64,000 nt of DNA from Paenibacillus sp. P25 (GCA_024704175.1 CP085629.1:7987501-8051500), one strand, 5' to 3'; positions 36,556 through 48,095 are shown, numbered from the stretch's first letter. The notes: a model not told the origin generated them from the sequence alone. Made by a program: numbers and translations.

Positions 36556-37941
36556 TTACGGCTCTTCCCTTTGCCCCGACTCCCGGCGCCTGCGGTTCAT
36601 GAGCACCAAGGACAGTGCCACTACCGTAAGGATGATGCCAAGTACCCGAAATCCCCCGAAGCTGAATTGATCCCCGATTACGATGCCGATCAACAGTGAA
36701 GAGAGAATGGCCCCCAGGTTTCTTGACGTACTGAATAATCCGGACGCTACACCGATGATTTCTTTAGGCGAGCTTTGGAACAAGGTCGCCTGCAGGCCGA
36801 CACTGTTCAGTCCGTTGCAAATGCCGAAAGCCGCTAGCGCCAAACATACACTGATCACCGGTGAAGCTTGATTCCAGGTCACGATCCACACGGACCCGAG
36901 TGTCATCAGGATGGCGGCTGCAAGCAATGCTGGCCTCGGTCCCGATTTATCGATCCATCGCCCTGCGAGTGGAGAAGCGAGGAGCGAACACAAACCCAAG
37001 CTTAGCATGAGAATCCCTGTATGGAACTCGCTGACATGACGTACGGTTTGCAGGTAGGACGGAATCCCGAAGAAGAGAGCGTAAAAGAGCAAGTTAACGA
37101 CGATGAATTCGACATTAACCCAAGTTATTGCAGGATACTTGGCCAATGTGCGCAAAGGAATAAAGGGAGACGCCGCTTTGAACTCATGGTGTACGAAAAT
37201 TCCCAGTAGAACAAGGCCTGTCAGCCCTAGAGCGACATGTGTCGATGAGACATGCCCGGAGGATTTGACCGAGAGTAATCCGACCAGCAGGGGAACCAGC
37301 CCCGCGGTAAAGAGCAGGATTCCAGACGCATCAACCAAATCGAGCCATTGACGCAAGGACATAGGGCGTGCAGCGGATGTCGGCGTTTCGTCCTTGGGAA
37401 TCATTCTCCAGGAGAAGAGTAAGCTGAGCGCCACGAACGGAATATTGACGAAGAAGATCGCGGGCCAATCCCACCAGTGGATCAAGACCCCGCCGACAAA
37501 GGGCCCGATGGTCGCCGCTCCGGATTGGAAGATGGTCAATACGGACAGCGCTGTCGCTTGTTTCTCCTTAATATGAATTCGGATAATGGCCATTCCAACC
37601 GAAATCATCATGCTGGTTCCGATGGATTGCACAATGCGGAACACGATGAGCCAGCCAAAGCTGGAGGACAGCGGAGCGAATAAGGACGCAGCGAAGGCGA
37701 CCAGAAGCCCGGTAATAAATATTTTCTTGCGGCCGAATAAATCGCTGGCCTTTCCCACGACAGGATTGGAGATGGCACTTGCAATGTAGAAGCTGAAAAT
37801 AATCCAGGAAACAACGGTAAAGTCAAGCTGGAACACATGCTGCAGTCTGGGAATCGCGACCGAAACCATCGAAGAGTTTAATGGATTGAGCAGCATTCCC
37901 AGCCCTACGGAAATCATTAACCACCAGCTGCGAGTATTCAT
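36556..37941 (-). CDS. DHA2-type MFS transporter, 14 helices
   Basis: A 461-residue intact multidrug-type antiporter. Motif D1-like 'LNSSMVSVAIPRLQHVF' in helix 1, motif A 'GKASDLFGRKKIF', 'FRIVQSIGTSMMISVGMAII', motif C 'SGAATIGPFVGGVLIHWWDW', and a second-half 'LLASPLAGRWIDKSGPRP'. GGAGGG is nine bases before the ATG. It is divergent from an intact LysR gene at 38054; the pair repeats the layout seen at 22530-24934, and the regulators are alike in their first 60 residues, so the two cassettes may be paralogous. The substrate is unknown. Confidence 0.9.
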   Translation of the reverse strand: MNTRSWWLMISVGLGMLLNPLNSSMVSVAIPRLQHVFQLDFTVVSWIIFSFYIASAISNPVVGKASDLFGRKKIFITGLLVAFAASLFAPLSSSFGWLIVFRIVQSIGTSMMISVGMAIIRIHIKEKQATALSVLTIFQSGAATIGPFVGGVLIHWWDWPAIFFVNIPFVALSLLFSWRMIPKDETPTSAARPMSLRQWLDLVDASGILLFTAGLVPLLVGLLSVKSSGHVSSTHVALGLTGLVLLGIFVHHEFKAASPFIPLRTLAKYPAITWVNVEFIVVNLLFYALFFGIPSYLQTVRHVSEFHTGILMLSLGLCSLLASPLAGRWIDKSGPRPALLAAAILMTLGSVWIVTWNQASPVISVCLALAAFGICNGLNSVGLQATLFQSSPKEIIGVASGLFSTSRNLGAILSSLLIGIVIGDQFSFGGFRVLGIILTVVALSLVLMNRRRRESGQREEP

Positions 37942-38053
37942 TTCGGGTTTCCCTCCAAAGCGTTTTACCCTATCGTACTTGAACTTAAGTATTTACTCCA
38001 ACGCATTTTATGTTATGATTTAATTCATTTGAAGGAATAAAGGGAGGGCGCGA

Positions 38054-38929
38054 ATGGAACTTCTTCAACTGCAATATTTTCTAGCGGTCGCTCGATTGGA
38101 GCACGTAACCGAGGCTGCCCGAAGTCTGCACGTGACACAATCGTCGCTCAGCAAAACGATTCAGCGCCTGGAGGAGGATCTGGGGGTCCCACTATTCGAC
38201 CGAATGGGGAGGAAGCTGCGGCTCAATGCGTTCGGAAGCCGATTCCTTCGCCGTGCGGAAAGGGCGTTGTTCGAACTCGAGCAGGGGAGACAGGAACTTG
38301 GCGATTTGTCCAGCCCGGAAAAGGGCACGCTCAAATTGGCAGTGACCACCGCAGGCACGTCGCCCCATATCCTTCGGGAATTTCGCAAGAAGCGGCCTCA
38401 CATCCAATTTCATGTGCAAATGCTGACCACGCAGGAAATGGTTACGCTTCTTCATCGGGGAGAGGTCGATTTCTGCTTATCTTCACCTCCGATCCAGGAG
38501 GACGACATTGAGTGTCAAATCGTGCATATCGACCCGATCCTCATAGCTGTTCCAAAGGAACATCGGCTGGCGGACCGAAACAGCGTATCCTTGATGGAAC
38601 TAAGGGATGAGTGGTTTGTCGGTGTAAGGAAAGGCCACGGTACGCGTGATTTGGTGGACTCTGTCTGCCAATCGGTTGGATTTGAACCAAAATATGTGTA
38701 TGAAGGCAATGAACCGGCCAGGCTAAGCGATCTTGTGGAAGCCGGGATCGGCATTGCCTTCATCCCAAGCACGGTAAGGCATTCAAGGGAACATATCCAC
38801 TATCTCCAAGTAGAGGAGCATGAATTGGTACGGGAGATTGCTTTATTATGGCACAGGAGCCGGTACATTTCGCGGGCGGCCATGGAATTCCGTGAGGTGG
38901 TTGCAGAATATTTTAAGACATTAGGATGA
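38054..38929 (+). CDS. LysR family regulator
   Basis: A 291-residue intact LysR protein. HTH 'VTEAARSLHVTQSSLSKTIQRLEEDLGVPLFDR' followed by 'LNAFGSRFLRRAERAL'. The effector domain has 'GEVDFCLSSPPI', 'ILIAVPKEHRLADRNSVSL' and 'LVEAGIGIAFIPS'. GGGAGGG lies before the ATG. It is divergent from the MFS transporter at 36556-37941 with a 112-bp AT-rich gap, and ends at a terminator. Its ligand is unknown. Confidence 0.92.
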   Translation: MELLQLQYFLAVARLEHVTEAARSLHVTQSSLSKTIQRLEEDLGVPLFDRMGRKLRLNAFGSRFLRRAERALFELEQGRQELGDLSSPEKGTLKLAVTTAGTSPHILREFRKKRPHIQFHVQMLTTQEMVTLLHRGEVDFCLSSPPIQEDDIECQIVHIDPILIAVPKEHRLADRNSVSLMELRDEWFVGVRKGHGTRDLVDSVCQSVGFEPKYVYEGNEPARLSDLVEAGIGIAFIPSTVRHSREHIHYLQVEEHELVREIALLWHRSRYISRAAMEFREVVAEYFKTLG

Positions 38930-38953
38930 CCATCGTTTCCCTCTAAAAAACGT

Positions 38954-39003
38954 CAAAAGATCGCTAACCGCCTGGCCTAGCAGGATGGTGAACGATCTTT
39001 TTT
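38954..39003. terminator. Bidirectional terminator
   Basis: AAAAGATCG-TAACC...GGT-GAA-CGATCTTTTTT between the convergent LysR genes. Confidence 0.82.
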
Positions 39004-39037
39004 AACGATCCTTATTTCAAGAGTTTACGTTATGCCC

Positions 39038-39917
39038 CTATGATGCGGAAGTAACGGCGGACGGGCGGCGGATATGCTCTGCGAATTTCTCGAAGGCGCT
39101 GGTGCGGAACAAATCGCGGCGGTAAATGAAACTGACGAGAGAATGGCGGTATTTCTCGGAAATGGGGAAGCAGACGCACCTTCCCGGCGACCTCCAATTC
39201 CTTGACGGACGACCTTGTCATCACCGAGACGCCAATTCCCGCCGCAACGCCGCCCATGATGGCTTCAAAAGTGCGGCCGAATTCCATAATGTTTACGGGC
39301 AGCGCGTTTTCTTCATGCAGCCACTGCTCGAGCCAATCGCGATGAAAACACCCTTTGCCGAAAAAAAGCACCGGCATCTTTAGCGCCTCATGCATATTTT
39401 CTTGAGCAGGCTCCGCGACGAGAACCAGCTCGTCTTCAAAAGCGGTTAGTACCTCTAGTTCGGGATGCTCCAGTGAACCGCTTATAAAAGCGCAATCCAC
39501 TTCATAACCCAGCACGCTCTGAATTAATTCGGAAGTATGACCGGTCACCAGCGACAGCTTTACCTCCGGATACAGCTTGTGATACTCCCTTATGATGCCC
39601 GGCAAACGGGTGGCGGCTGTCGTCTCCAGCGACCCGATCCGAAGCGGGCCGGAAGGCACTTCCGAATATTGGGTCGATTTCAGAGCCTCTTCCAGCAGGC
39701 GAACGATACGGTCCGCATACTTCAGCAGGTTTTCGCCTGCGGGAGTGAGCGCCACTCCCCGGCTTAACCGGTAAAACAACGGGGTGCCTACCTCCGCTTC
39801 GAGCCGCTGTATACGCGCCGTCACATTCGATTGCACATAACCCAGCCTTGTCGCCGCTTTGGTAATGCTCCGCTCGAGCGCGACAGCCTGGAAAATTTTC
39901 AAATCCCCGCTCTCCAC
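39038..39917 (-). CDS. LysR family regulator (C-terminal frameshift)
   Basis: About 293 residues. HTH 'SITKAATRLGYVQSNVTARIQRLEAEVGTPLFYR' is of the CzcR/YwfK-like kind. The effector domain is intact to about 'GKVRLLP'; then the frame changes near 39150-39160, and the better continuation is 'YRHSLVSFIYRRDLF...FAEHIRRPS', a familiar LysR C-terminus, stopping at 39038-39040. Start GTG 39917 with AAGGAGGA upstream. It is divergent from the EamA transporter at 40044, its likely target. Confidence 0.88.
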
Positions 39918-40043
39918 ATCCGCTTCCTCCTTCCGTAAGTCATCGTTTTCAATGATGTCTTCTATCTTATTTAATTATTTTACATGATGCACCGGTTGAA
40001 ATACACTTTGTTTTGACGATCAAGGAAAGGAAGGTGCTGACGA

Positions 40044-40944
40044 ATGAGCACAACCCGTTTCGTCATGCTGACTTTGTTCACGATGCTGGTGGCGGGGCTG
40101 AATTTTCCGATCGGCAAAATGGCGCTGGCGTTCGGCTCGCCCTTTCTGCTGCTCGCCATCCGCTTTATTGCAGCCGGACTGCTGATGCCGCCGTTTATCC
40201 TAACCCGTCCGCATCCTCGCGGCGGCGCTGCATGGCTGAAGCTGGCCGTCATCGGTCTATTTCAATCGGCTCTGGTGCTCGGAGGCATTTACTGGAGTAT
40301 GCAAACCATCACTTCCGGCAGTTCTTCGTTACTGTCCTCGACGAACCCGATCTGGTTTATTATTTTCAACTTTGTGCTGTTTGGAACCCGGTACCGATCT
40401 GGGCAATGGGCCGGGGCCATCCTTGGCTTCATCGGGGTCGCCATTACGCAAGGGTTTACGGTGCAGCTTCAGGCAGGATTCTGGTATGCGCTTGGCGCGG
40501 GTATGGCTTGGGGGATCGCTACGCTTGCTGACGTCAAGGTGGGGCAAAGAATTCGACGCATGGGTGATGGCCGCTTACCAAATGCTGTTCGGCGGAGCTG
40601 TTCTGCTGCTTGCCAGCCCGTTTCTCGAACACCCGCATTTTGAATGGGAGAAGGCTCATCTCGTGAAGGAGCTCTTCGTGCTGGGGTGGATGATTCTGAT
40701 GAGCTCGATCGCCCAGTTTGTATCCTGGTATTACGTGCTGCGGAATAGCGATCCGGGGAAAGCGAACGCGTTCCTGTTCCTCATTCCGCTGTTCGGGGTG
40801 CTGTCCGGATGGATGATATTAGGCGAGACGCTTCATTGGTATGTATTTACCGGAGCGCTCTGCATCGGGCTCGGCATTTATCTGGTCAACCGTCCAAGAA
40901 GTGACTCGCCGGCCTCGCCCGTCGGAACGGGAGCGGCAAATTAA
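40044..40944 (+). CDS. EamA/DMT family transporter (frameshifted)
   Basis: A ten-helix drug/metabolite transporter of about 299 residues made of two EamA repeats. First half: 'LVAGLNFPIGKMAL', 'RFIAAGLLMPPFI', 'SALVLGGIYWSMQTITSGSSSLLSSTNPIW'. The frame changes near 40540 and the second half runs 'KEFDAWVMAAYQMLFGGAVLLL', 'SSIAQFVSWYYVLRNSDPGKANAFLFLIPLFGVLSGW'. Family members often export amino acids or metabolites. AAGGTGCTGACGA precedes the ATG, a modest site. The neighbouring LysR gene is the probable regulator. Confidence 0.88.
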
Positions 40945-40964
40945 GCATGGCCGTGTGCCGGGCC

Positions 40965-41174
40965 TTATTTGCTTTCGCGAACGTAGGACCGCGGTTCCGA
41001 GTCTTGGACGATTCGCAGGTTCTCGGCCAGCCGCTCTTTCCTCTCCTGTTCATGAAACCGATGTTCCATGCGGGACAGCCTCCGGGATATGGATTCAAGA
41101 CGGCAGATCATATACACCGGAAATGCGATAAAAAATAAAGTAATCAGTACGCCGGACCAAGAAATCATAGACAT
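40965..41174 (-). CDS. Small membrane-anchored coiled-coil protein
   Basis: A 69-residue protein: an N-terminal transmembrane helix (about residues 5-25, 'WSGVLITLFFIAFPVYMIC') followed by a charged helical tail ('RRLSRMEHRFHEQERKERLAENLR') likely to form a coiled coil. AAAGGAG is seven bases before the ATG. Function unknown. It lies convergent to the EamA gene. Confidence 0.65.
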   Translation of the reverse strand: MSMISWSGVLITLFFIAFPVYMICRLESISRRLSRMEHRFHEQERKERLAENLRIVQDSEPRSYVRESK

Positions 41175-41316
41175 GAAGGGCTCCTTTGTTTTTAACTTAT
41201 TTTACCATCGTATGCTCCTAATCGCATATTTTTTCCTAATAATGATTAATGCCGTTAAGATCAGGGTAAATAACAACGACATCACGTCTATCATTCACCG
41301 TGGGGAGGAAAGACCG

Positions 41317-41538
41317 ATGAAGAAGCGCAGACATCCCACCGTTGAAAAGCTGGATCGTTATAAAGCCCTAAGTTCGGCGGAAAAAGTTGTGTACGACGCC
41401 ATCGCCGACGGGAAAGCCCGGCCGGATGATATAACGGCAATCTCAGAGGTTTGCAAATTATCCGAACTTCAGACCGCAGTGGCCTTGCAGCTGCTCGAGC
41501 ACAAAAATCTGATACCGGGCGTCAATGTCGAAAGCTGA
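41317..41538 (+). CDS. Small putative winged-helix protein
   Basis: A 73-residue protein with basic N-terminus (MKKRRHPTVEKLDRYK) and 'SAEKVVYDAIADG...ITAISEVCKLSELQTAVALQLLEHKNLI', which resembles the short winged-helix fold at the DprA C-terminus and similar small DNA-binding proteins. GGGGAGGAAAG lies before ATG 41317. No partner or target is evident. Homology is by pattern only. Confidence 0.6.
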   Translation: MKKRRHPTVEKLDRYKALSSAEKVVYDAIADGKARPDDITAISEVCKLSELQTAVALQLLEHKNLIPGVNVES

Positions 41539-41647
41539 ACCGCGACCTGTGAAAATTCTCTTGCTCACCGGTGCAGATCGTCTAAATCCCTCTCCCTTTG
41601 CCCATACTAGGTAACATGAATTCGAACGGAATGAAGGGGAGCCCCAG

Positions 41648-41899
41648 ATGTTATCAGTGCATTGGAGGCTGGCGGAGCTGTGGACGCTGGAGCGGCAAAG
41701 ACCGCTCACGGAGGAAGAGCAGTCCGAAATGTCGGCCTGTCTTCATTACAATGCGATTTATGCAAGAAAGCTTGCCGGATTATACAATCTCTCGCTGGCG
41801 CGGCGCAGACCGGCGATACACAGTGGCAAGCACGAGATCTGTGAACGGATCGAGAAATTGGAAGGCCTCGGGAGCGATTACCCCGAATTCAAGCCGTAA
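41648..41899 (+). CDS. Small conserved protein, DUF7667-like
   Basis: An 83-residue soluble protein ('LSVHWRLAELWTLERQRPLTEEEQSEMSACLHYNA', 'HEICERIEKLE'), helical, resembling a small family found mainly in Paenibacillus (DUF7667). Function unknown. AAGGGGAG precedes the ATG and a terminator follows. The family assignment is from memory of the N-terminal pattern. Confidence 0.62.
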   Translation: MLSVHWRLAELWTLERQRPLTEEEQSEMSACLHYNAIYARKLAGLYNLSLARRRPAIHSGKHEICERIEKLEGLGSDYPEFKP

Positions 41900-41935
41900 G
41901 CCGGGCACAGGCGCCGCGCGTTAAGGCCTAAAACC

Positions 41936-41976
41936 AAGTCCCGTTTCTTCTTCGAATGAAGAGCGGGGCTTTTTCT
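41936..41976 (+). terminator. Intrinsic terminator
   Basis: AAGTCCCG-TTT-CTTCTTC-GAAT-GAAG-AG-CGGGGCTTTTTC hairpin with T-run after the DUF7667-like gene. Confidence 0.82.
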
Positions 41977-42239
41977 TTTGCCCCGAAAACGGCCATTCGC
42001 CAAATTTTTTATCAAAACCTGTTTTAACCTGCCGATTTTGTGGTAAGTAGGGAAGAAAATCTGTTTTTCTCTGGAGGGGGCGGGTGGACCGGTGCGAAGA
42101 AGCTTCCATTTCTAGCTCTGACTTATGAATAGGAATATCCGTCGGCTAGCAGGACAAGCGTTTAGGAGCGCTGCGAGCCGCTATTTTGCTGTGTACATTT
42201 CAAGACCCAATAGACTACGCACAGGAAGGGATAAAATCT

Positions 42240-45200
42240 ATGTCCGACCAGGAGCTGAACCAGGAGCAAGCGGCAGTTCATGACGAACTGAATGCCGGCG
42301 AGCTGTTGAATGCTTTAATCGCTTTTAAGAAGGGGGACTTCACTTACCGGATGCCTTATGACCGAACGGGCATTGCGGGTAAAGTTGCCGATACCTTTAA
42401 TGAAATTATGGATATGCAGGAAAGCTTGGCGGCCGAGATTGAAACCGTAGCGAAGGTGGTGGGGAAGGAAGGGAAGCTCTCCCGAAGATTCTCCCATAAG
42501 AACACCGGCGGCGCCTGGGAGAAGATTATCGATTCCATGAACGGCCTCGTGATCGACCTGATCCAGCCGACCAGCGAAATGGTCCGGGTCATTAATGCCG
42601 TCGCCCAAGGGGACCTCTCGCAAAAGGTGGAGCTGGAGTTTGAAGGCCGGGCGCTGACCGGCGAGTTCTACCGGACGGCGAATAATATCAATATGATGGT
42701 GAACCAGCTCAGTACCTTCGCTTCCGAGGTTACGCGCGTCGCCCGCGAGGTCGGAACGGAAGGGATTCTCGGCGGACAAGCCGATGTGAAGGGCGTTTCC
42801 GGCACCTGGAAGGATTTGACGGAAAGCGTAAACAATATGGCCAGCAACTTGACCGACCAGGTGCGCAACATCGCGGCCGTGACGACGGCGGTCGCCAACG
42901 GGGATCTATCGAAGCAGATCACGGTGAATGCCAAGGGCGAAATTCTCGAGCTGAAGAACACGATCAACACGATGGTGGATCAGCTGTCTACGTTCGCGTC
43001 CGAGGTTACCCGTGTAGCGCGCGAGGTCGGGACGGAAGGCAAGCTCGGAGGCCAAGCGGATGTGAAGGGCGTATCGGGCACCTGGCGTGATTTGACGGAA
43101 AGCGTAAACTACATGGCGTCCAACCTGACGAACCAGGTGCGCAACATCGCGGTCGTGACGACGGCGGTGGCGAACGGGGATTTGTCGAAGAAGATTACGG
43201 CCGATGTACAGGGCGAGATTCTGGAGCTGAAGAACACGATCAATACGATGGTGGACCAGTTGTCCACGTTCGCCTCCGAGGTGACGCGGATGGCCCGAGA
43301 GGTCGGCACGGAGGGAATACTCGGCGGACAAGCCGAGGTCAGCGGGGTGGCCGGGACGTGGCGTGACCTCACGGAAAGCGTCAATTATATGGCGTCGAAC
43401 CTGACGAATCAGGTGCGCAACATCGCGGAGGTCACGACGGCCGTCGCCAAAGGCGACCTGTCCAAGAAAATAACGGTCGATGCGAAGGGCGAAATCCTGC
43501 AGCTGAAGAGCACGATCAATACGATGGTGGATCAGCTGAGCAACTTCGCATCGGAGGTCACGCGCGTGGCGCGCGAGGTGTCGACGGAAGGGAAGCTCGG
43601 CGGTCAGGCCGATGTCAAAGACGTATCGGGTACTTGGAAGGATTTGACCGACAGCGTCAATTATATGGCGGGCACGCTGACCGATCAGGTGCGGAATATC
43701 GCCGAGGTGACCACCGCCGTCGCGAAAGGGGATCTATCCAAAAAAATTACGGTTAACGCACGAGGCGAAATTCTCGAGCTGAAGAACACGATCAACACGA
43801 TGGTGGATCAGCTCTCGACCTTCGCGTCCGAGGTGACCCGTGTGGCCCGGGAGGTCGGTACGCTCGGTATTCTGGGCGGCCAGGCGCAGGTTACCGGCGT
43901 AGCGGGCACCTGGCGCGATTTGACGGAAAGCGTAAACTACATGGCGTCCAACCTGACGAATCAGGTACGCAACATCGCGGTCGTAACGACGGCGGTGGCC
44001 AATGGGGATCTCTCGAAGAAAATCACGGCGGACGTGCAGGGCGAGATTCTGGAGCTGAAGAACACAATCAATACGATGGTGGATCAGCTCTCAACGTTTG
44101 CTTCCGAGGTCACGCGGGTGGCCCGGGAGGTCGGTACGGAAGGCAAGCTGGGCGGCCAGGCGCAGGTGAAGGGCGTCGGAGGCACGTGGAAGGATCTCAC
44201 CGAAAGCGTAAATAACATGGCGCGGAACTTAACCGACCAGGTGCGGAACATCGCGGAAGTAACGACGGCGGTCGCCAAAGGCGATTTGTCCAAGAAAATC
44301 ACCGTAGACGTAAAGGGCGAAATTCTCGAACTGAAGAATACGATGAACACGATGGTGGATCAGCTTTCGACCTTTGCCTCCGAGGTCACGCGCGTGGCTC
44401 GCGAGGTGGGCACCGAAGGAAAGCTCGGCGTGCAGGCTGACGTGAAGGATGTCTCCGGCACCTGGAAGGATCTCACCGATACGGTCAATTATATGGCGAG
44501 TAACTTGACGATCCAGATGCGGAATATCGCGGGCGTGACGACAGCGGTAGCGAACGGAGACCTGTCCAAGAAAATTACCGTCGACGTCAAAGGCGAGCTG
44601 CTGGAGCTGAAGAATACAATCAATACGATGGTGGATCAGCTTAATTCGTTCGCTTCCGAGGTTACGCGTGTGGCGCGCGAGGTCGGTACGGACGGGAAGC
44701 TGGGCGGCCAGGCGCAGGTTCGGGGCGTCGGCGGCATATGGAAGGATCTCACCGACAACGTCAATATTATGGCGTCCAACCTGACCGATCAGGTGCGCGG
44801 CATCGCCAAGATCGTCACGGCGGTGGCGAACGGCAACCTGAAGCAGAAGCTGACGGTGGACGCCAAGGGAGAGATCGCCGAGCTCACCGATACGATCAAC
44901 AACATGATCGAGACGCTGGCCACCTTCGCCGATCAGGTCACGACCGTGGCCCGCGAGGTTGGCGCGGAAGGGAAGCTGGGCGGCCAGGCGAGTGTTCCCG
45001 GTGCCTCCGGCACCTGGCGTGATTTGACCGACAACGTGAACTATATGGCGAGCACGCTCACCACGCAGGTGCGGGCGATTACGAATGTGGCGACAGCGGT
45101 GACCAAGGGCGACCTGTCCAGAACGATCGACGTCGCCGCGGCCGGCGAAGTGGCTACACTGAAGGATAATATTAACGAGATGATCCGCAACCTGAAGGAA

Positions 45201-47985
45201 ACGACTCGCATCAATACCGAGCAGGACTGGCTGAAGACCAACTTGGCGAAGTTCTCCCGGTCGCTGCAGGGGCAGAGGGATCTGTACGCGGTCAGCCGCA
45301 TGATTCTTTCGGAGCTCGCCCCGCTCGTTTCCATGCAGCACGGCGTATTCTATATCAACGAGGCGGCCGGCGGGGAGCCGGTGCTGAAGCTGTTCGCGAG
45401 CTACGCTTATCAGCGGCGCAAGCATCTGTCGAACGAGTTCCGGGCCGGACAGGGCCTGGTAGGCCAATGCCTCATCGAGAAGCAGCGGATTCTCCTGACC
45501 AATGTGCCCGGGGATTATGTCGTTATCTCTTCGGGACTTGGAGAGAGCACGCCGCTGAACATCGTTCTCCTGCCGATCATTTTCGAGGATCAAGTACTGG
45601 CCGTGCTGGAGCTGGCGTCGTTCCGCCCCTTCAGCGAGATCGATCTCGCCTTCCTCGACCAGCTGACGGAGTCGATCGGCATCGTCATCAATACGATGCA
45701 GGCGAACCGCCGGACGGAGGAGCCGCTCATGCAGTCCCAGTCGCTGACGGAAGAGCTGAAGAAGCAGCAGAACGAGCTTCAGCATACGAACGAGGAGCTG
45801 GAGGAGAAGGCGAAGCTTCTCGTCATTCAGAAGGCCGAAGTGGAGAGCAAGAATCACGAAGTGGAAGTCGCCAAGCGCTTCCTGGAGGAAAAGGCCGAGC
45901 AGCTGGCGCTCACCTCGAAGTACAAGTCGGAGTTCCTGGCGAACATGTCGCATGAGCTGCGGACCCCGCTCAACTCCCTGCTGCTGCTCGCGGAGCAGCT
46001 GGCCGAGAATCCGGATGCGAACCTGTCGGAGCAGCAGGTGAAATTCGCCAAGACGATTCAAGAGTCGGGACTTGAGTCGCTGGGCCTGATCAACGATATC
46101 CTCGATTTGTCGAAGATCGAATCCGGCACCGTTACCCCGGATCTCAGCGAGCTCACGATCGAGGAGCTGACGAACAACCTGGACCGGACGTTCCGCCATA
46201 TGGTGGATGAGAAGACGCTCGATTTTCGGATCAAGGTCGAGCCCGATGTTCCCTCAGCCATCGTCACGGATTCCAAGCGGCTGCAGCAAATTTTGAAGAA
46301 CCTGCTGTCCAATGCGTTCAAATTCACGGAAAAAGGCCAGGTCATGCTGCTGATCCGCAGAGCCCATAACGGCTGGTCCGCGGATAAGGAACGTCTGAAC
46401 CGGGCCAAGCTGGTGCTGTGCTTCTCCGTCAGCGACACCGGGATCGGCATCCCGGAGGATAAGCAGCAAATTATATTCGAAGCGTTCCAGCAGGCGGATG
46501 GAAGCACGAACCGCGAATACGGCGGGACCGGCCTCGGCCTTGCGATCTCCCGCGAGATTGCCGGCATGCTTGGCGGCGAAATTACGCTGTACAGCGTCGT
46601 GAACAAGGGCAGTACCTTCAATCTGTATTTGCCGCTGGAGACCGATTATTCCGAGCCGCGGCCGCGGCCGAAGTATGTTCCCGAGGTCATCGACGTCACG
46701 CCGCCCAGACGGACACGCAGCCTTCCGGCGGCGGATAATGAAATCACTGACGACCGGGAGCGGATTGAGCCGGGGGACCGGGTGTTCCTGGTCATTGAAG
46801 ACGATCACAAGTTTAATGGAATTCTGTTGGGACTACTGCGGAAAAAAGGCATTAAGACGGTGATCACCTCCTCGGGCACGAATGCACTGGAGCTGGCCCG
46901 CAGATACAATCCTGCCGCCATTACGCTCGATCTGCACTTGAAGGAAACGGACGGTTGGCTCGTGATCGAGCATTTGAAGAACGACATGAGCGTACGGCAT
47001 ATTCCGGTTTGCGTGATCACGATCGAGGACGATGAAATTCAGTTGCTGCAGAAGGGCGTCTACGATTATATCTGCAAGCCTGTCACGAACGAGGAGCTGG
47101 AGAATGCGCTCGACCGGCTGAATGCCTTTGCGGACCAAACGGTGAAGCAGCTGCTGGTTGTCGTCCACGACGAGGAGCGGCGGAAGCAGTATGTGGACAT
47201 GCTCAGTCATCCGGATGTCAAGATCACAGCGGTCGATACCGGAAGGAAGGCGCTCGGGCAGCTGAAATCCAAAGCCTTCGACTGCGTGCTGGCCGATAAC
47301 GATTTGCCGGATCTCAGCGCCGTCCATTTTGTACGGGAAATGCAGAAGAACGCGAAGAGCAAGTATGTGCCGGTCGTTCTCGGCCCGCGACCGCAAGCTG
47401 ACGGAGGAGGAAGAGAACGAGCTGGAAGAGTCGCTGAAGATCGCGGTCATTCAAGAGGTGAAGTCGACCGCGCAGATCGTCGATATGACGACCCTGTTCC
47501 TGCACCGCAAGGTGGATCAGCTCCCGGAGGACACACGCCAGATGCTCGTGAAGCTGTACCAGTCCGACGAGATGATCGAGTATAAAAAAGTGCTGGTCGT
47601 CGATGACGACGTGCGGAATATATTCGCCTTGACCACCATCCTGGAACGCCACAATATGAAGGTGATTCCGGCCGAGAACGGCCTTGATGCGATCCGGATT
47701 CTCGAACAGACGCCCGATATCGATATTGTACTCATGGATATTATGATGCCGGGGATGGACGGCTACGAAACAACCCGGGCGATCCGGGAGAAGCCGGAAT
47801 TTCAAGATCTGCCGATCATAGCCCTGACCGCCAAGGCGATGAAGGGGGACCGGGAGCAGTGTCTGGAGGCCGGCGCTTCTGACTACATTACGAAGCCGGT
47901 GAACAGCGCCCAGCTCCTGTCGATGATCCGCAGTTGGGTGAAGATGGAGGAAACCCCTTCGGTCGTGCCTCCGTTCAATTATTAA
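42240..47985 (+). CDS. Giant soluble HAMP-array hybrid histidine kinase (one frameshift)
   Basis: About 1,914 residues, no transmembrane segment. Residues about 15-1000 are a row of about 21 HAMP units: an alternation of a 'VTTAVANGDLSKKITVDAKGEI' unit and a 'VAREVGTEGKLGGQADVKGVSGTW' unit, each pair 92 residues long. Then a GAF domain (about 1015-1150), a coiled coil, HisKA with the phospho-His in 'NMSHELRTPLN', HATPase ('NLLSNAFKFTEKG', 'DTGIGIPEDK', 'GGTGLGLAIS') and three receiver domains; the second is degenerate ('LLVVVHDEERRK'). A frame change near 47385 separates the last receiver ('VLVVDDDVRNI', 'MDIMMPGMDGYETT'). The design recalls fungal group III (NIK1) osmosensor kinases. ATG 42240 with AGGAAGGGA upstream. 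Confidence 0.92.
42700..45190 (+). repeat. 276-bp tandem repeats encoding HAMP pairs
   Basis: Nine near-identical copies of a 92-codon unit, recognised by the repeated TTCGC(G/T)TCCGAGGT and GGTGGATCAGCT segments. Copies differ mostly at third positions, showing old duplication with purifying selection. Such an array is prone to copy-number change and mis-assembly. Confidence 0.88.
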
Positions 47986-47996
47986 TTTTCTTGCCG

Positions 47997-48036
47997 AACC
48001 GCAGAGAAACGGCCCGCCGCCGCTCTGCGGTTTTTG
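47997..48036 (+). terminator. Terminator of the hybrid kinase
   Basis: AACCGCAGAG/CTCTGCGGTT stem with five Ts. Confidence 0.92.
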
Positions 48037-48095
48037 GCATTCCCCGTTTTATGGTACGATAGAGAAATCATTTTTCAGGGGAATGGAGTCGCCCT

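Noticed and set aside
22530..38929. Treating the two MFS/LysR cassettes as resistance islands
   Set aside because: Exporter-regulator pairs of this type are common chromosomal genes in Paenibacillus-like bacteria, and no mobile ends flank them.
42700..45190. Large tandem DNA repeats as a possible assembly artefact or mobile array
   Set aside because: Copies differ at many third positions while the protein is conserved, and the frame stays open through all copies, so they are HAMP-coding repeats; only the copy number is uncertain.
44229..46199. A 656-codon open frame on the minus strand
   Set aside because: It lies entirely opposite the HAMP-array kinase, lacks a start site and known motifs, and reflects GC-rich codon usage on the coding strand.
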